This document shows positions 22,410-30,227 of a stretch of 64,000 bases of DNA, piece after piece. The DNA lies in contig OZ246401.1 in assembly GCA_965230965.1 (NCBI GenBank), positions 558,001 to 622,000 on the forward strand. Reading direction: 5' to 3'. The position numbers and the translations under genes are program-made. This DNA comes from OLB23 sp965230965. GTDB taxonomy: Bacteria; Patescibacteriota; Microgenomatia; UBA1406; HO2-37-13b. Under the pieces are notes generated by a model that worked only from the letters and a program-made list of their open reading frames with translations, was not told where the DNA came from and made no database searches. Each line of letters opens with the position of its first letter. Position 1 is the first letter of the stretch.

Positions 22410-23702
22410 ATGTCAACAACACTTATGTATCCAGGTGAAGCAGGATTACTGCGTATGCGTAGATTGTATCAACGACTTGTTGAAGTATATAAGCCAAGAT
22501 ATCAGATCATTCATGTGGCAGGCACTTCAGGAAAAGGATCAACAACAATTATGACCGCAAAAGTTCTTGAAGCTTTGGGGCTTAAGGTAGGGATATTTAT
22601 TAATCCCTATTTATACGATGAGCATGAATATATGCAGGTGAATAATGTACCAATAGGATTACGCATGAATATACGATTAAAAAAGGAGGTAGAAGAACTA
22701 GCAAAAGATGTGCAAGTGCCAGAAATTGGAACGATTACTTTTTTTGAAAAGTTGACCGCACGTGCGCTGATATATTTTGTGAAAAAGAACGTTGATGTCG
22801 CTGTTATTGAGACGGCAATGGGGGGTTCGTTTGATGCGACGAATGTTGTGGAAAGTGATGTGGCTGTTATTGGGCCAATCAGTGTTGATCATGCGCGGAT
22901 ATTGGGTAAAGATCGAGCACATGTTGCAGTGCATAAAGCAGGCATCATCAAAGCGAGCAACAAAAAGGTTGTTGTTGGGCGGCAGCATGAGGATGCGCAG
23001 CAGATTATAGAGGCTGCCGCAAAAAAACAGAGAGCCAACACAAGTTCTCTCGGTAAGGATTTTGAGGTGTCGGGTGTCGTTATCGGTGAAAAAGGCACCG
23101 CCTTTTCATATAGAGGCTTTGCCGCAGAAAACAATGCGCGCATAGAGAACATTGCATTATCGTTAATTGGCGCACATCAAGCTGATAATGCAGCGGTATC
23201 TATCACGGCGGCCCGAGCACTGCTTGGGCCAGCATACGACTTCGAAAAATTTGCCAAGGGTGTTAAAAAAGCATTAAAAAAAGTCAAAAATCCTGGGAGA
23301 TTTGATATCCACCATCACAAAAAAACCACTGTTATTATCGATGTGGCACATAATCCTGAAAAAATAAACGCTATGGTTACTACTTTCCAAACACTTTATC
23401 CAGGCAAGAAAACCGATCTCATTTTCTCGTGCAAATGGACAAAAGATGTAACAACAATGGCCCAACTGCTCAAACCCATTGTAAACAATGTCTATTTAAC
23501 AACGTTTACGAATAAAGACAACCCACTTGTAAATAGAGTCATGGAAAAGGACCATCTCACAGAAGCTTTCAAACAGTTAGACATGAAAATAGCGTGGTTT
23601 CATAACGCTCACGATGCATATGCTACGGCTTTGGCCCAAGAACCTGAATTCCTACTTATTGCTGGCTCTTTTCACCTACTGCGTGAAATACATCAGGATT
23701 AA
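22410..23702 (+). CDS. folC: Folylpolyglutamate/dihydrofolate synthase-like Mur ligase
   Basis: 430 residues from the ATG at 22410. ATP-dependent ligase with the P-loop VAGTSGKGSTT, the Mur-ligase central region AVIETAMGGSFDATNVV, DHARILG, HKAGIIK and the C-terminal IDVAHNPEKINAM. FolC adds glutamates to folates. Many CPR genomes lack most folate genes, so this protein may salvage folates or act on another substrate. Its 3' end overlaps fmt on the opposite strand by 47 bases; Fmt uses formyl-tetrahydrofolate, which makes the pairing sensible. Confidence 0.85.
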   Translation: MSTTLMYPGEAGLLRMRRLYQRLVEVYKPRYQIIHVAGTSGKGSTTIMTAKVLEALGLKVGIFINPYLYDEHEYMQVNNVPIGLRMNIRLKKEVEELAKDVQVPEIGTITFFEKLTARALIYFVKKNVDVAVIETAMGGSFDATNVVESDVAVIGPISVDHARILGKDRAHVAVHKAGIIKASNKKVVVGRQHEDAQQIIEAAAKKQRANTSSLGKDFEVSGVVIGEKGTAFSYRGFAAENNARIENIALSLIGAHQADNAAVSITAARALLGPAYDFEKFAKGVKKALKKVKNPGRFDIHHHKKTTVIIDVAHNPEKINAMVTTFQTLYPGKKTDLIFSCKWTKDVTTMAQLLKPIVNNVYLTTFTNKDNPLVNRVMEKDHLTEAFKQLDMKIAWFHNAHDAYATALAQEPEFLLIAGSFHLLREIHQD

Positions 23703-24630
23703 AAGGCATCGGATTTTTTCCTTCGACTTGAACTTTTGTTATTATTGGCTCGCCATTATTGTGTGACATTTCAATAATTTTAAGCCGTTTTTTCTCATTA
23801 TTAACCTCAATTTCGGTCCAAACTCCAGGCCAGGGTGTTAAGCCTCTATACATATTCCAGAGAAGAATAGTACCGTTAGGAATCTCAAACGAAGTTTCAG
23901 TATTTTTTTCTAAAAACTTTTTATAAACGGCAGGTAATGCATCAGGGGATATTTTTTCATTTTTCAGCAATGCGACTATGGTTTCAAGTTTAATATAGCC
24001 GCTTTCACGCAATAAAAGCTGCGTAAAGGTTTTTTTTGATTCATCCTGGACAGTTAATTCGAGGGAATCTGTATCAATTTTTTTAACGCTTTCAAAAAGA
24101 ATATAGTAACTCATCTGGGCCATCTTTGTAAGCAATTCATTGTGCAAAATTTCAGGAGAAATAGCTAAAAATTCTTGTCCAATGATTGGACCATGATCCA
24201 TTTTTTCATCCATTTGGATTAAGCTGACGGCACTTTCTTTTTCGCCCAACAGTAATGGAAAAACGACTGGCGATGGTCCGCGGAAGAGAGGGAGGGCGGA
24301 TGGGTGCACATTCCAGAATCCATGCTTTGAGGCTCTGAGAAGATCCGATTTTAATATTTCACCAAACGCAAAAACAAGAGCAATATCGCATTTTTTTATT
24401 TCATCAATAAGTTTTTCGTCTATATGTTCATAGACTTGTATGCCATGTTCCTGTGCATATGTTTTAACAGGGCTTGGAGTGAGAATCTGTTTTCTACCAA
24501 CTGGTCTATCTGGTTGTGTCACAACAAAAAGTACATCAAATGTCTCACGTCCTTCTTCAACAATCTTTTTGAGCAGTTCTACAGAAAAAATAGGTGTACC
24601 AAAATAGGCAAGTTTTATTTTATTCGCCAT
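23656..24630 (-). CDS. fmt: Methionyl-tRNA formyltransferase
   Basis: Formylates initiator Met-tRNA with 10-formyl-THF. 324 residues: YFGTPIFSVELLK at the start, then the formyl-donor site NVHPSALPLFRGPSPV, DHGPI and a C-terminal OB-like domain containing RGLTPWPGVWTEI. Full length. It follows tyrS by six bases in the same operon. Presence of Fmt with leaderless genes is notable because leaderless initiation relies on fMet-tRNA and 70S ribosomes. Confidence 0.93.
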   Translation of the reverse strand: MANKIKLAYFGTPIFSVELLKKIVEEGRETFDVLFVVTQPDRPVGRKQILTPSPVKTYAQEHGIQVYEHIDEKLIDEIKKCDIALVFAFGEILKSDLLRASKHGFWNVHPSALPLFRGPSPVVFPLLLGEKESAVSLIQMDEKMDHGPIIGQEFLAISPEILHNELLTKMAQMSYYILFESVKKIDTDSLELTVQDESKKTFTQLLLRESGYIKLETIVALLKNEKISPDALPAVYKKFLEKNTETSFEIPNGTILLWNMYRGLTPWPGVWTEIEVNNEKKRLKIIEMSHNNGEPIITKVQVEGKNPMPFNPDVFHAVGEKSQQ

Positions 24631-24636
24631 GACGAA

Positions 24637-25713
24637 TCAGCGGGTAATTTTGTAAGATGTTACTTTTTCTAAAAGCGCTTTTGCTTCTGCATTTACTTCA
24701 AAATGTTTACGAACAGGTTGTAAAAGTTGATCGAGAAGATCAACGACCGCCATTTTTAGATCCATGGGGTGCACTTCTTTTTGTCCAAATGAAGCTTCAA
24801 GATCTGAGTATGAGGCGAATGTAATGGCACCACCAAATTGTTCAGGACGATTAATCGTAATAGAAGGGAATTTTTCAAACAAAATATACTTACAGTATTC
24901 AAGAATAGGATTTTCTTCAATTTCGCCTTCAGGACACCATGCTTTTGTTATTTTTCGCTCAATATCTTCGCGTGTATCGGTCATAAAAATAGCAGTGTCA
25001 GGCTTAGATTTTGACATCTTCAGCGCAATTGCGCGCTCTTTTGTTTCGGTCACATCGGTAGCAGGCTTGCCAAGTCCGAGAAGCATATGGTTGCTCACTA
25101 CCACAGGTTTCCAGTAGCCAACTTCCTCACCAATTTGACGGGCCAGCATGTTAACTTTGCGTTGATCCATACCAAGCTGCGTCACGTTTGCGCTCAGCAT
25201 AAATATATCCGCAGTTTGCATAATGGGGTATAGAATCTGTGCAGCTGAAAGCGCATCTTTATCGTCGCGTCCCATAATCTGCGTGGTGCGCAACACGCGA
25301 TTTAAGCTCACTTGTGTGGCAATCTTCATCACAAGTTCCCAATATTCAGGCTTGCTCACCATATCGCTTGCCCAGAGGAACTCAACATGATCAAGGTCCA
25401 TGCCGCATGCCTTCCAGACCTCAATAAAGTATTTGCCTGTTGTTTGAATTTTTTCCAGATCGCCGCCAAGCTTATTATTTAGGTAGGCGTGCCAGTCAGC
25501 AACCCACATTTTGAACGTAAAACCAGCCTTTGTCATCTTATTAATATTGATGGTGCGGAGAATTCCTTGGGCGATATGCATCTGCCCAGATGGCTCAAAC
25601 CCATCATATGCAATAAGTGGCTTACCGCTTTCTAAAAGCGCTTGAAGATCTTCTGAAGTATTAATTTCTTCGCCGACTTCTTGAATAAGTTGTATTTTTT
25701 CGTCAGTGGTCAT
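24637..25713 (-). CDS. tyrS: Tyrosyl-tRNA synthetase, archaeal/eukaryotic-like type
   Basis: 358 residues, class I. The HIGH-equivalent is SGQMHIAQG (about 42-50), preceded by YDGFEPSG, and the KMSKS loop is a true KMSKS at 232-236. Bacterial TyrRS usually has KFGKS/KFGKT and a C-terminal S4-like domain. Here the ending is a short helical tail with no S4 domain, and the YxGFEPSG motif resembles archaeal and eukaryotic enzymes. The assignment to that type is from motif memory. Its ATG overlaps the TGA of a 52-residue membrane gene. Confidence 0.88.
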   Translation of the reverse strand: MTTDEKIQLIQEVGEEINTSEDLQALLESGKPLIAYDGFEPSGQMHIAQGILRTININKMTKAGFTFKMWVADWHAYLNNKLGGDLEKIQTTGKYFIEVWKACGMDLDHVEFLWASDMVSKPEYWELVMKIATQVSLNRVLRTTQIMGRDDKDALSAAQILYPIMQTADIFMLSANVTQLGMDQRKVNMLARQIGEEVGYWKPVVVSNHMLLGLGKPATDVTETKERAIALKMSKSKPDTAIFMTDTREDIERKITKAWCPEGEIEENPILEYCKYILFEKFPSITINRPEQFGGAITFASYSDLEASFGQKEVHPMDLKMAVVDLLDQLLQPVRKHFEVNAEAKALLEKVTSYKITR

Positions 25714-25868
25714 TGCGATTTTTTATTTTGTAATGCTTTTTTAATATCGTCACGGATGTTTCGCTTTACAAGTTCTCCATAGATAAGAACAAGTAAAGCA
25801 GGGACAATAAGCACCGCTACACTATTGACATATCTACTATAAAGTTGTTGTAACTCTAGTTCGATCAT
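25710..25868 (-). CDS. Tiny single-pass membrane protein, coupled to tyrS
   Basis: 52 residues: MIELELQQLYSRYVNSVAVL, then a hydrophobic helix (about 17-31) and a basic Lys/Arg/Gln-rich tail. Its TGA overlaps the tyrS ATG (ATGA), and its start lies 32 bases inside the preceding 67-residue gene. Two overlapping tiny membrane genes with this size order recur at 29551-29893. No family recognised. The coding call rests on the overlaps and the membrane-type composition. Confidence 0.5.
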   Translation of the reverse strand: MIELELQQLYSRYVNSVAVLIVPALLVLIYGELVKRNIRDDIKKALQNKKSQ

Positions 25869-26040
25869 AGGTAATCTTAAACTCAATTATAACAGCAAAC
25901 CAATAAAGGATCAGTGAAATCCCACTTGTAATAAATAATGCACGACCATTTAAGAATATTGGACTCACGAATAGACTGCTGATTATGCCTGTAATGACAT
26001 CTTTAAGGATGCTTAAATGTGCCATGAGATTTGTATTCAT
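25837..26040 (-). CDS. Small two-helix membrane protein upstream of the tyrS operon
   Basis: 67 residues with helices at about 12-27 and 32-52, then a charged tail ITYDRTRVTTTL. It overlaps the next gene by 32 bases. Probably an accessory membrane protein of a pair; the holin/antiholin-like gene order is a loose analogy, not an identification. Confidence 0.5.
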   Translation of the reverse strand: MNTNLMAHLSILKDVITGIISSLFVSPIFLNGRALFITSGISLILYWFAVIIEFKITYDRTRVTTTL

Positions 26041-26094
26041 ACAAGCTTTATATCAGACGAAAGTTAAATAATTATTATGAAGAAGCGGCAGTTT

Positions 26095-26571
26095 TTATTG
26101 AAGTTTGAGCGTCTTCAGCACAAGCTCAACCAAATTTTTTGACACACTGAATGACACAACCTGTCGAGTTTTAGGATTGCGCACCTGCCATGTGGTTATG
26201 TCATCTTTGTGGGGTATAGGCGTAATGCCTTCGACTTTCGCTGTAATATTTCCGGAATTCGAGGCTATTTTTTCGCACTCAATCTCAATTGATTGCGTTC
26301 CGTCTTTCAGGATTGCCGCATTGCTGGAATTCCGGTTTTCTGGAATACTGGCAGGATAGCTGAACGAGACACCACAAGGATGTGTAAAAGTTTTTAGCTG
26401 TAGTGGGGGCAAAGTAGGGCTGGCAAGTGGAGTAGGAGTTGGAATTTTTGTAGGGGGAACAAAGTTCTTGTCTGCTTTTTCAACGGTGCGACCAAGGCGA
26501 AATCCGCCAAGAAAAATCACGGAGAGAATAAGTAGAGCGAGGAGCGCAAGCGACTTACGGGTAAATTTCAT
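26095..26571 (-). CDS. Anchored small extracellular protein (PsbP-like in outline)
   Basis: 158 residues from the ATG at 26571, which TATACT (26578-26583) precedes by six bases. Membrane segment at about 5-24, a PTKIPTPTPLASPTLPP linker, then a ~110-residue domain that begins FTHPCGVSFSYPAS and ends in an amphipathic helix. The F-x-Y-P start and beta-strand pattern resemble PsbP/LpqN-like lipoprotein domains. No catalytic residues can be assigned. Confidence 0.58.
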   Translation of the reverse strand: MKFTRKSLALLALLILSVIFLGGFRLGRTVEKADKNFVPPTKIPTPTPLASPTLPPLQLKTFTHPCGVSFSYPASIPENRNSSNAAILKDGTQSIEIECEKIASNSGNITAKVEGITPIPHKDDITTWQVRNPKTRQVVSFSVSKNLVELVLKTLKLQ

Positions 26572-26577
26572 ACCCAA

Positions 26578-26583
26578 AGTATA
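26578..26583 (-). promoter_or_regulatory. -10 box of the small anchored protein gene, leaderless
   Basis: TATACT on the minus strand, six bases before the ATG at 26571. Confidence 0.5.
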
Positions 26584-26588
26584 GCAGG

Positions 26589-28046
26589 TTAGTTGTAACT
26601 GAGCTGACCCCGTGTTGGTGCAGTAGGAAGGGTATCGGTTTCAACAGTAATCCAGAGCCATTGATTGGTATTGCCATGAACATTTTGACGGTGGCAGGTT
26701 AGGACATGAAATCCGTCTAAACCTCTTATGGCCCTTGTTTGATAATAGATAGATTTTGCATCATCTGCAGATAAGAGTTCAATACCTGTAACTCTCCCAT
26801 CCAATTTTTGACCATTTTGATCAGTCAAATCAATGTGGGTTCCATAGAGTTGGTTAAGATTATCATCACCAACTGCTTTAGCTTTGCTAGAGAAATTGGT
26901 GAACGGTCCCTCTTGTTGTTTCCATGTCTGATGTGCATGTACAATAGCTGTTCCTTCAGTTTCCACAATACGCAAACCATTAAGTTTCGTTGGAGCAAGT
27001 TCTTCATTTTCCTCAACGTCATCAAATGTCTGTGTATCTTCAATACCAACTTGTTGACCATATGTATATTGACTACCATCAGGATATGCGAAAGAAAGAG
27101 TCATATTACCTTGCATAATTTCAAGTTCAGGAGCTTCAGGATTATTAGTACCTGTTTGTGCAGCGGAGTAATCAGCTGGATTTGCCGTGGCTGTAGCCAA
27201 TGGCAATGAACTAAAGTAATGTTGCTCAGCTCGTATTTGGTCTTGTTCGCTTAGATGGGCGCGGTAATCAACGGTGATTGGGGTAGGACGTGCAAAATCT
27301 GCAACAGGCAAATCTTCTTTAGCTTGCGTAAGTTTAGCTAGGCCTAATAGGGCAACGCCGAGGCTAACTGCAGTGATAGCCCATCGCCCTGCTTCCTTCA
27401 ATCTTCTAAATCTATTTATTCCTGCCTCTGGGACTTCTATTACAGGTTCTTCAGTGTCATCAAGCATCTCACCCTCACTATGTCCGTCGGTGTCGGTTTC
27501 GCCATCAAGATCTATAAGTTCGTCAGTCACTCCATCGGTAGGCGGAAGTACTGCTACTTCTGGTTCGCTGAAAGTTTCAGCAATAGTTTGTTCTGACGCT
27601 AATATATTTTGGCGCTTAATGCGATGCTGAATCCTGAAAATAGCAGATTGTTTAATTCTGTATGCTGCGATTTTCTTATAGCCACTATCGACTAATTGGT
27701 GATAATAGCTATCCACTTCAGCAGTTAGCTGTTCCTGATCGAGATTTTCAAGTTGGGGTCCACATAAAGCCTCAACAAAGGCTTTGGAAAGATCTTTTGC
27801 TTCATCAGTGAGTACTTGCACTCTACGCCCTGTTTTGCGCGTCTTTTTTATACGAACTAAATTATCACCATTGTTATTTTCAATAAAACCTTCTTCAAGA
27901 ATCTGATAAGGGGTTAGAGCTATTTCAGCTTCAGCGGCTTCAGTAAATTCAGGCACGAGAGGAAGCTCCGCTTCTTCAGGGTTTTCATCAATGACTATTC
28001 CGAGATCTTTTGGACTAAGTCCAAGTTCTGCTGTTGATACTGTCAT
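26589..28046 (-). CDS. Membrane protein with a sortase-like extracellular domain and a large cytoplasmic region
   Basis: 485 residues from the ATG at 28046. Residues ~1-225 are soluble: acidic, with a basic helical segment (KKTRKTGRRVQVLTDEAKD) and Asp/Glu-rich stretches. One membrane helix follows (about 230-250, ITAVSLGVALLGLAKL). The outer domain has IVHAHQTW and GFHVLTCHRQ, matching the sortase His and TLxTC Cys. The usual Arg ~12 residues after Cys is not there (NQWLWITV instead), though an Arg sits two residues after the Cys. Sortases transpeptidate surface proteins; activity here is uncertain. The N-terminal domain is unusual. Confidence 0.62.
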   Translation of the reverse strand: MTVSTAELGLSPKDLGIVIDENPEEAELPLVPEFTEAAEAEIALTPYQILEEGFIENNNGDNLVRIKKTRKTGRRVQVLTDEAKDLSKAFVEALCGPQLENLDQEQLTAEVDSYYHQLVDSGYKKIAAYRIKQSAIFRIQHRIKRQNILASEQTIAETFSEPEVAVLPPTDGVTDELIDLDGETDTDGHSEGEMLDDTEEPVIEVPEAGINRFRRLKEAGRWAITAVSLGVALLGLAKLTQAKEDLPVADFARPTPITVDYRAHLSEQDQIRAEQHYFSSLPLATATANPADYSAAQTGTNNPEAPELEIMQGNMTLSFAYPDGSQYTYGQQVGIEDTQTFDDVEENEELAPTKLNGLRIVETEGTAIVHAHQTWKQQEGPFTNFSSKAKAVGDDNLNQLYGTHIDLTDQNGQKLDGRVTGIELLSADDAKSIYYQTRAIRGLDGFHVLTCHRQNVHGNTNQWLWITVETDTLPTAPTRGQLSYN

Positions 28047-28113
28047 ATGTACTTTTCTCCTGCACATATTCTATATATATGCATAAGAAAAGCGGAGAGA
28101 GTTGGTCTGGGCG

Positions 28114-28184
28114 GGAGCCCGGGTGACTCGCGTCACCCGGGCTCCTCGACCAGCGCACCCTTGCCTAGCCCCGGAGGGGCAGGC
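28114..28184 (-). terminator. Stop-codon hairpin and 14-bp terminator of the secreted-protein cassette
   Basis: A 9-bp stem with one bulge (28163-28172 and 28176-28184) contains the TAG stop in one arm. The second hairpin, GGAGCCCGGGTGAC at 28114-28127 with its complement at 28132-28145, has a 4-base loop. Confidence 0.72.
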
Positions 28185-29178
28185 TGAGGGGGATGAGCTT
28201 GAACTTGCCGCCGATCGCGACCGCGGCGACCACGAGGCCGCCGATGAGCATCAGGATCGCGGCGATGTTCTGGGCCGTGCCCGTCGTGGCCGTGCCGGCG
28301 ACGAGCGAATACGCCTCGCAGACGCCGTCGACGCGGACCAGCTTCGAATGACTCGAGTTCGGCGTCGCATCGATGTCGCCCATGTACTTCCACTTGCCGT
28401 TGGACTGCATCCGGAAGACCCGGAGGTTCCCGCTGTTGACGGTCACCTTGGTGCCGGCCGGCATGCCGTCGAGGTTGCGCTCCACGCCGATCTTCGGATC
28501 CTTGGCGAAGGCCGCCAGGGCCGACTCGGCGGTGAGCATCTTGACGGTCGACTGGATGAACAAGAGCTTCCCGGTGAACACGTCTCCGGTCGCCCCGACC
28601 ACGACGGTCGCGGTCTGCGTCGTCGTGATGTCGTTGGTGGCGCCGAGCTTGCACATTGCGGTGCCGAGCGGCGCCGCGGGCTTGCTGGCCGAAACCGTCT
28701 GGGGCTTGGGAGCCGCCATGGAGCTTGCGCCCATGCCGGTACCCGTCCAGGTCAGGCGATCCGTCTGGCTCGCACCGTACTGGTCGCCCATGGCGACCGA
28801 ATGGATCTGGTTCATCACGAGCGTCTTGTTGCCCAAGTGGGCCACGGCCAGATAGTCGCCCGCGGCGACGCCGTTGGCGACGAACTCGCGATTCCCGCGG
28901 TATTCGGCCGTATGATGTCCCTTGGCGCCGATGTCCACGGTCTTCTGGGCCGTCTGGAACGTGCCGGTGTACATGCCGTGATCCGCCAAGCGGTGCAACG
29001 AGATCCAGGACTGGCCGGGGGTCTCGTCGAACTGCCCGACGTTGGCCGGCATGACGATGACGACGTTGGCGGGGATGCCCCCCTGCGCGTTGGCGATGCC
29101 GACGGTGCCGGCGAGGGTGGTGGCCATGAGGGCCAGGGTCAGGACGATGGTCAGGCCGATGCGATTGAACGTGGTCAT
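28165..29178 (-). CDS. Secreted 337-residue protein of unknown function (largest GC-rich cassette)
   Basis: A signal peptide (about 1-31, ending IANAQG) is followed by a beta-rich region with Ala/Thr/Gly-rich composition. A linker (SSMAAPKPQTVSASKPAAP) comes next, then a second domain resembling a small secreted beta-domain (about 175-295). A C-terminal membrane helix (about 305-325, NIAAILMLIGGLVVAAVAI) precedes a basic-poor tail. ATAGGAGG lies eleven bases before ATG. The very G+C-rich codons create long meaningless frames on the other strand. No family is recognised. Signal plus C-terminal anchor suggests a surface protein. Confidence 0.7.
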   Translation of the reverse strand: MTTFNRIGLTIVLTLALMATTLAGTVGIANAQGGIPANVVIVMPANVGQFDETPGQSWISLHRLADHGMYTGTFQTAQKTVDIGAKGHHTAEYRGNREFVANGVAAGDYLAVAHLGNKTLVMNQIHSVAMGDQYGASQTDRLTWTGTGMGASSMAAPKPQTVSASKPAAPLGTAMCKLGATNDITTTQTATVVVGATGDVFTGKLLFIQSTVKMLTAESALAAFAKDPKIGVERNLDGMPAGTKVTVNSGNLRVFRMQSNGKWKYMGDIDATPNSSHSKLVRVDGVCEAYSLVAGTATTGTAQNIAAILMLIGGLVVAAVAIGGKFKLIPLSLPLRG

Positions 29179-29550
29179 GATGCGCGTTGCCTCCTATAGG
29201 TGTGCGCTGGTAGATGGATCCTGCAAGGTAATATTCGCGACAGCGTCACGAACAGTCTTCCCCGCAGGAGAGGGAAGACACGCTGCAGATACGTCATTCG
29301 GCGTATCCGCAACATACCTTCCCCCTAATACAGAGAAGTAACCTAACAAGGACCCATAACATTAAACAACTCTCTCCTTTTCAAAGTACAACTTCACAAT
29401 ACAATAGCAACAATAATGCTAGACTAAGGGTGCAACCATAAGGGAAGTTATGACCGATAGTATATCATACTATAAGCCTTTTTGCAAATAGAGAAGTACT
29501 AATGCGTAATACTTAAGAGTTTTTTAACTTCTATTTATTATCATTCCTTC
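29179..29550. promoter_or_regulatory. Divergent intergenic region with cassette leader and an operator-like palindrome
   Basis: No gene is supported. On the minus side there is a leader hairpin (GTCTTCCC with GGGAAGAC around 29252-29279) and candidate promoter boxes near 29350-29390. On the plus side a perfect ATAGTAT-atc-ATACTAT palindrome (29459-29475) overlaps TTATGA-17-TATAAG-like boxes, suggesting a regulated promoter for the small membrane-gene pair. Confidence 0.4.
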
Positions 29551-29751
29551 ATGAGCAATCTTGTTTTTCTTATTCCTGAATTTCTTGTTGGAGTATCGAC
29601 CGTTCATTATGGTATTTTGATCACAACAATTGATTTCTATGGTTACTCAATGAAAAGTTTTCAATATGCCTCATATAACGGCATTTTTGTTATAATTTTG
29701 CTTGTAATCTCAGCAATTATTCGTTCAAAATTCAAACATGATGAGCATTGA
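29551..29751 (+). CDS. Small two-helix membrane protein, first of an overlapping pair
   Basis: 66 residues with helices at about 3-26 and 45-60 and a basic/acidic tail RSKFKHDEH. Its 3' end overlaps the next ORF by about 14 bases. Size order and overlap copy the arrangement upstream of tyrS. Function unknown. Confidence 0.5.
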   Translation: MSNLVFLIPEFLVGVSTVHYGILITTIDFYGYSMKSFQYASYNGIFVIILLVISAIIRSKFKHDEH

Positions 29752-29893
29752 GGAATTGATTATACGAGTAAACGATGGTGCGGTTATTGGCGGTGCGCTG
29801 ACCATTATCGCTGTGAGCATTTTTTATCAAGTTTTCTTAAAAGACAATGAGATCATTATTAAGAAGCGTGACAGTAAAAGGCAATCTGCTTGA
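29738..29893 (+). CDS. Tiny single-pass membrane protein, second of an overlapping pair
   Basis: 51 residues (two adjacent ATGs; either could serve). MSIEELIIRVNDGAVIGGAL is followed by a hydrophobic helix and a basic tail (IIIKKRDSKRQSA). The organisation, acidic N-terminus then one helix then Lys/Arg tail, matches the 52-residue protein next to tyrS. Found by reading; it is short and therefore tentative. Confidence 0.45.
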   Translation: MMSIEELIIRVNDGAVIGGALTIIAVSIFYQVFLKDNEIIIKKRDSKRQSA

Positions 29894-30227
29894 CAAGAAG
29901 AATAGGGTCGAAGTATAATAGCTTTTGATCCTCCTTCACAAAGAGGCATGTACATTGAAAAAGTTTTTCTAACAATTTCATAAGTCAGGGTAACTCATGC
30001 TTAGATTGAAAACATTTACGCATGGGAATCTGGCGGCATCTCGGGGGCCACTGTTCTGGTTCAGAATACGTCGCGAGTGCACCCACCCATTGCTTCATGG
30101 AAAAACTTTCTGTATAGCCCTTTAATGTAGGAGGGTCATTTATTTCCCACTTGTTTTGTATATTACTCTTGATTTCGTACGTAATTATTATTAAGTCATT
30201 TATTATTATTCATTCAATTCTAAATAT
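29894..30227 (+). promoter_or_regulatory. 334-base untranslated region before rho
   Basis: No coding potential is supported. A TATAAT-like box (AAGTATAATAG, about 29920-29930) near the left end would give a leader of about 290 bases. The middle (about 30020-30095) is locally G+C-rich with weak inverted repeats; the last 80 bases are AT-rich. Rho is autoregulated through its own leader in other bacteria, so an attenuating leader or a small RNA is possible. I cannot fold or match it to a known family. Confidence 0.35.

Noticed and set aside
23656..23702. Frameshift or misassembly at the folC/fmt overlap
   Set aside because: Both proteins keep family-typical C-termini; a 47-base convergent overlap fits the compact style of the whole window.
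28102..29199. A 365-codon open frame on the plus strand across the GC-rich secreted-protein cassette
   Set aside because: It is the antisense shadow of the minus-strand gene at 28165-29178, which has a signal peptide, ribosome site and C-terminal anchor. The shadow is His/Arg/Gly/Ala-rich with no start signal.
30018..30100. 6S RNA-like segment before rho (GGCGGCATCTCGG recalls the 3' part of E. coli 6S RNA)
   Set aside because: From memory only, and no complementary 5' arm is visible to form the closing stem; short identity alone is not enough.
29894..30227. tRNA, tmRNA, RNase P RNA or SRP RNA in the large gap before rho
   Set aside because: No cloverleaf, no GTTC-type T-arm, no CCA-like end and none of the conserved cores of these RNAs was found by eye.
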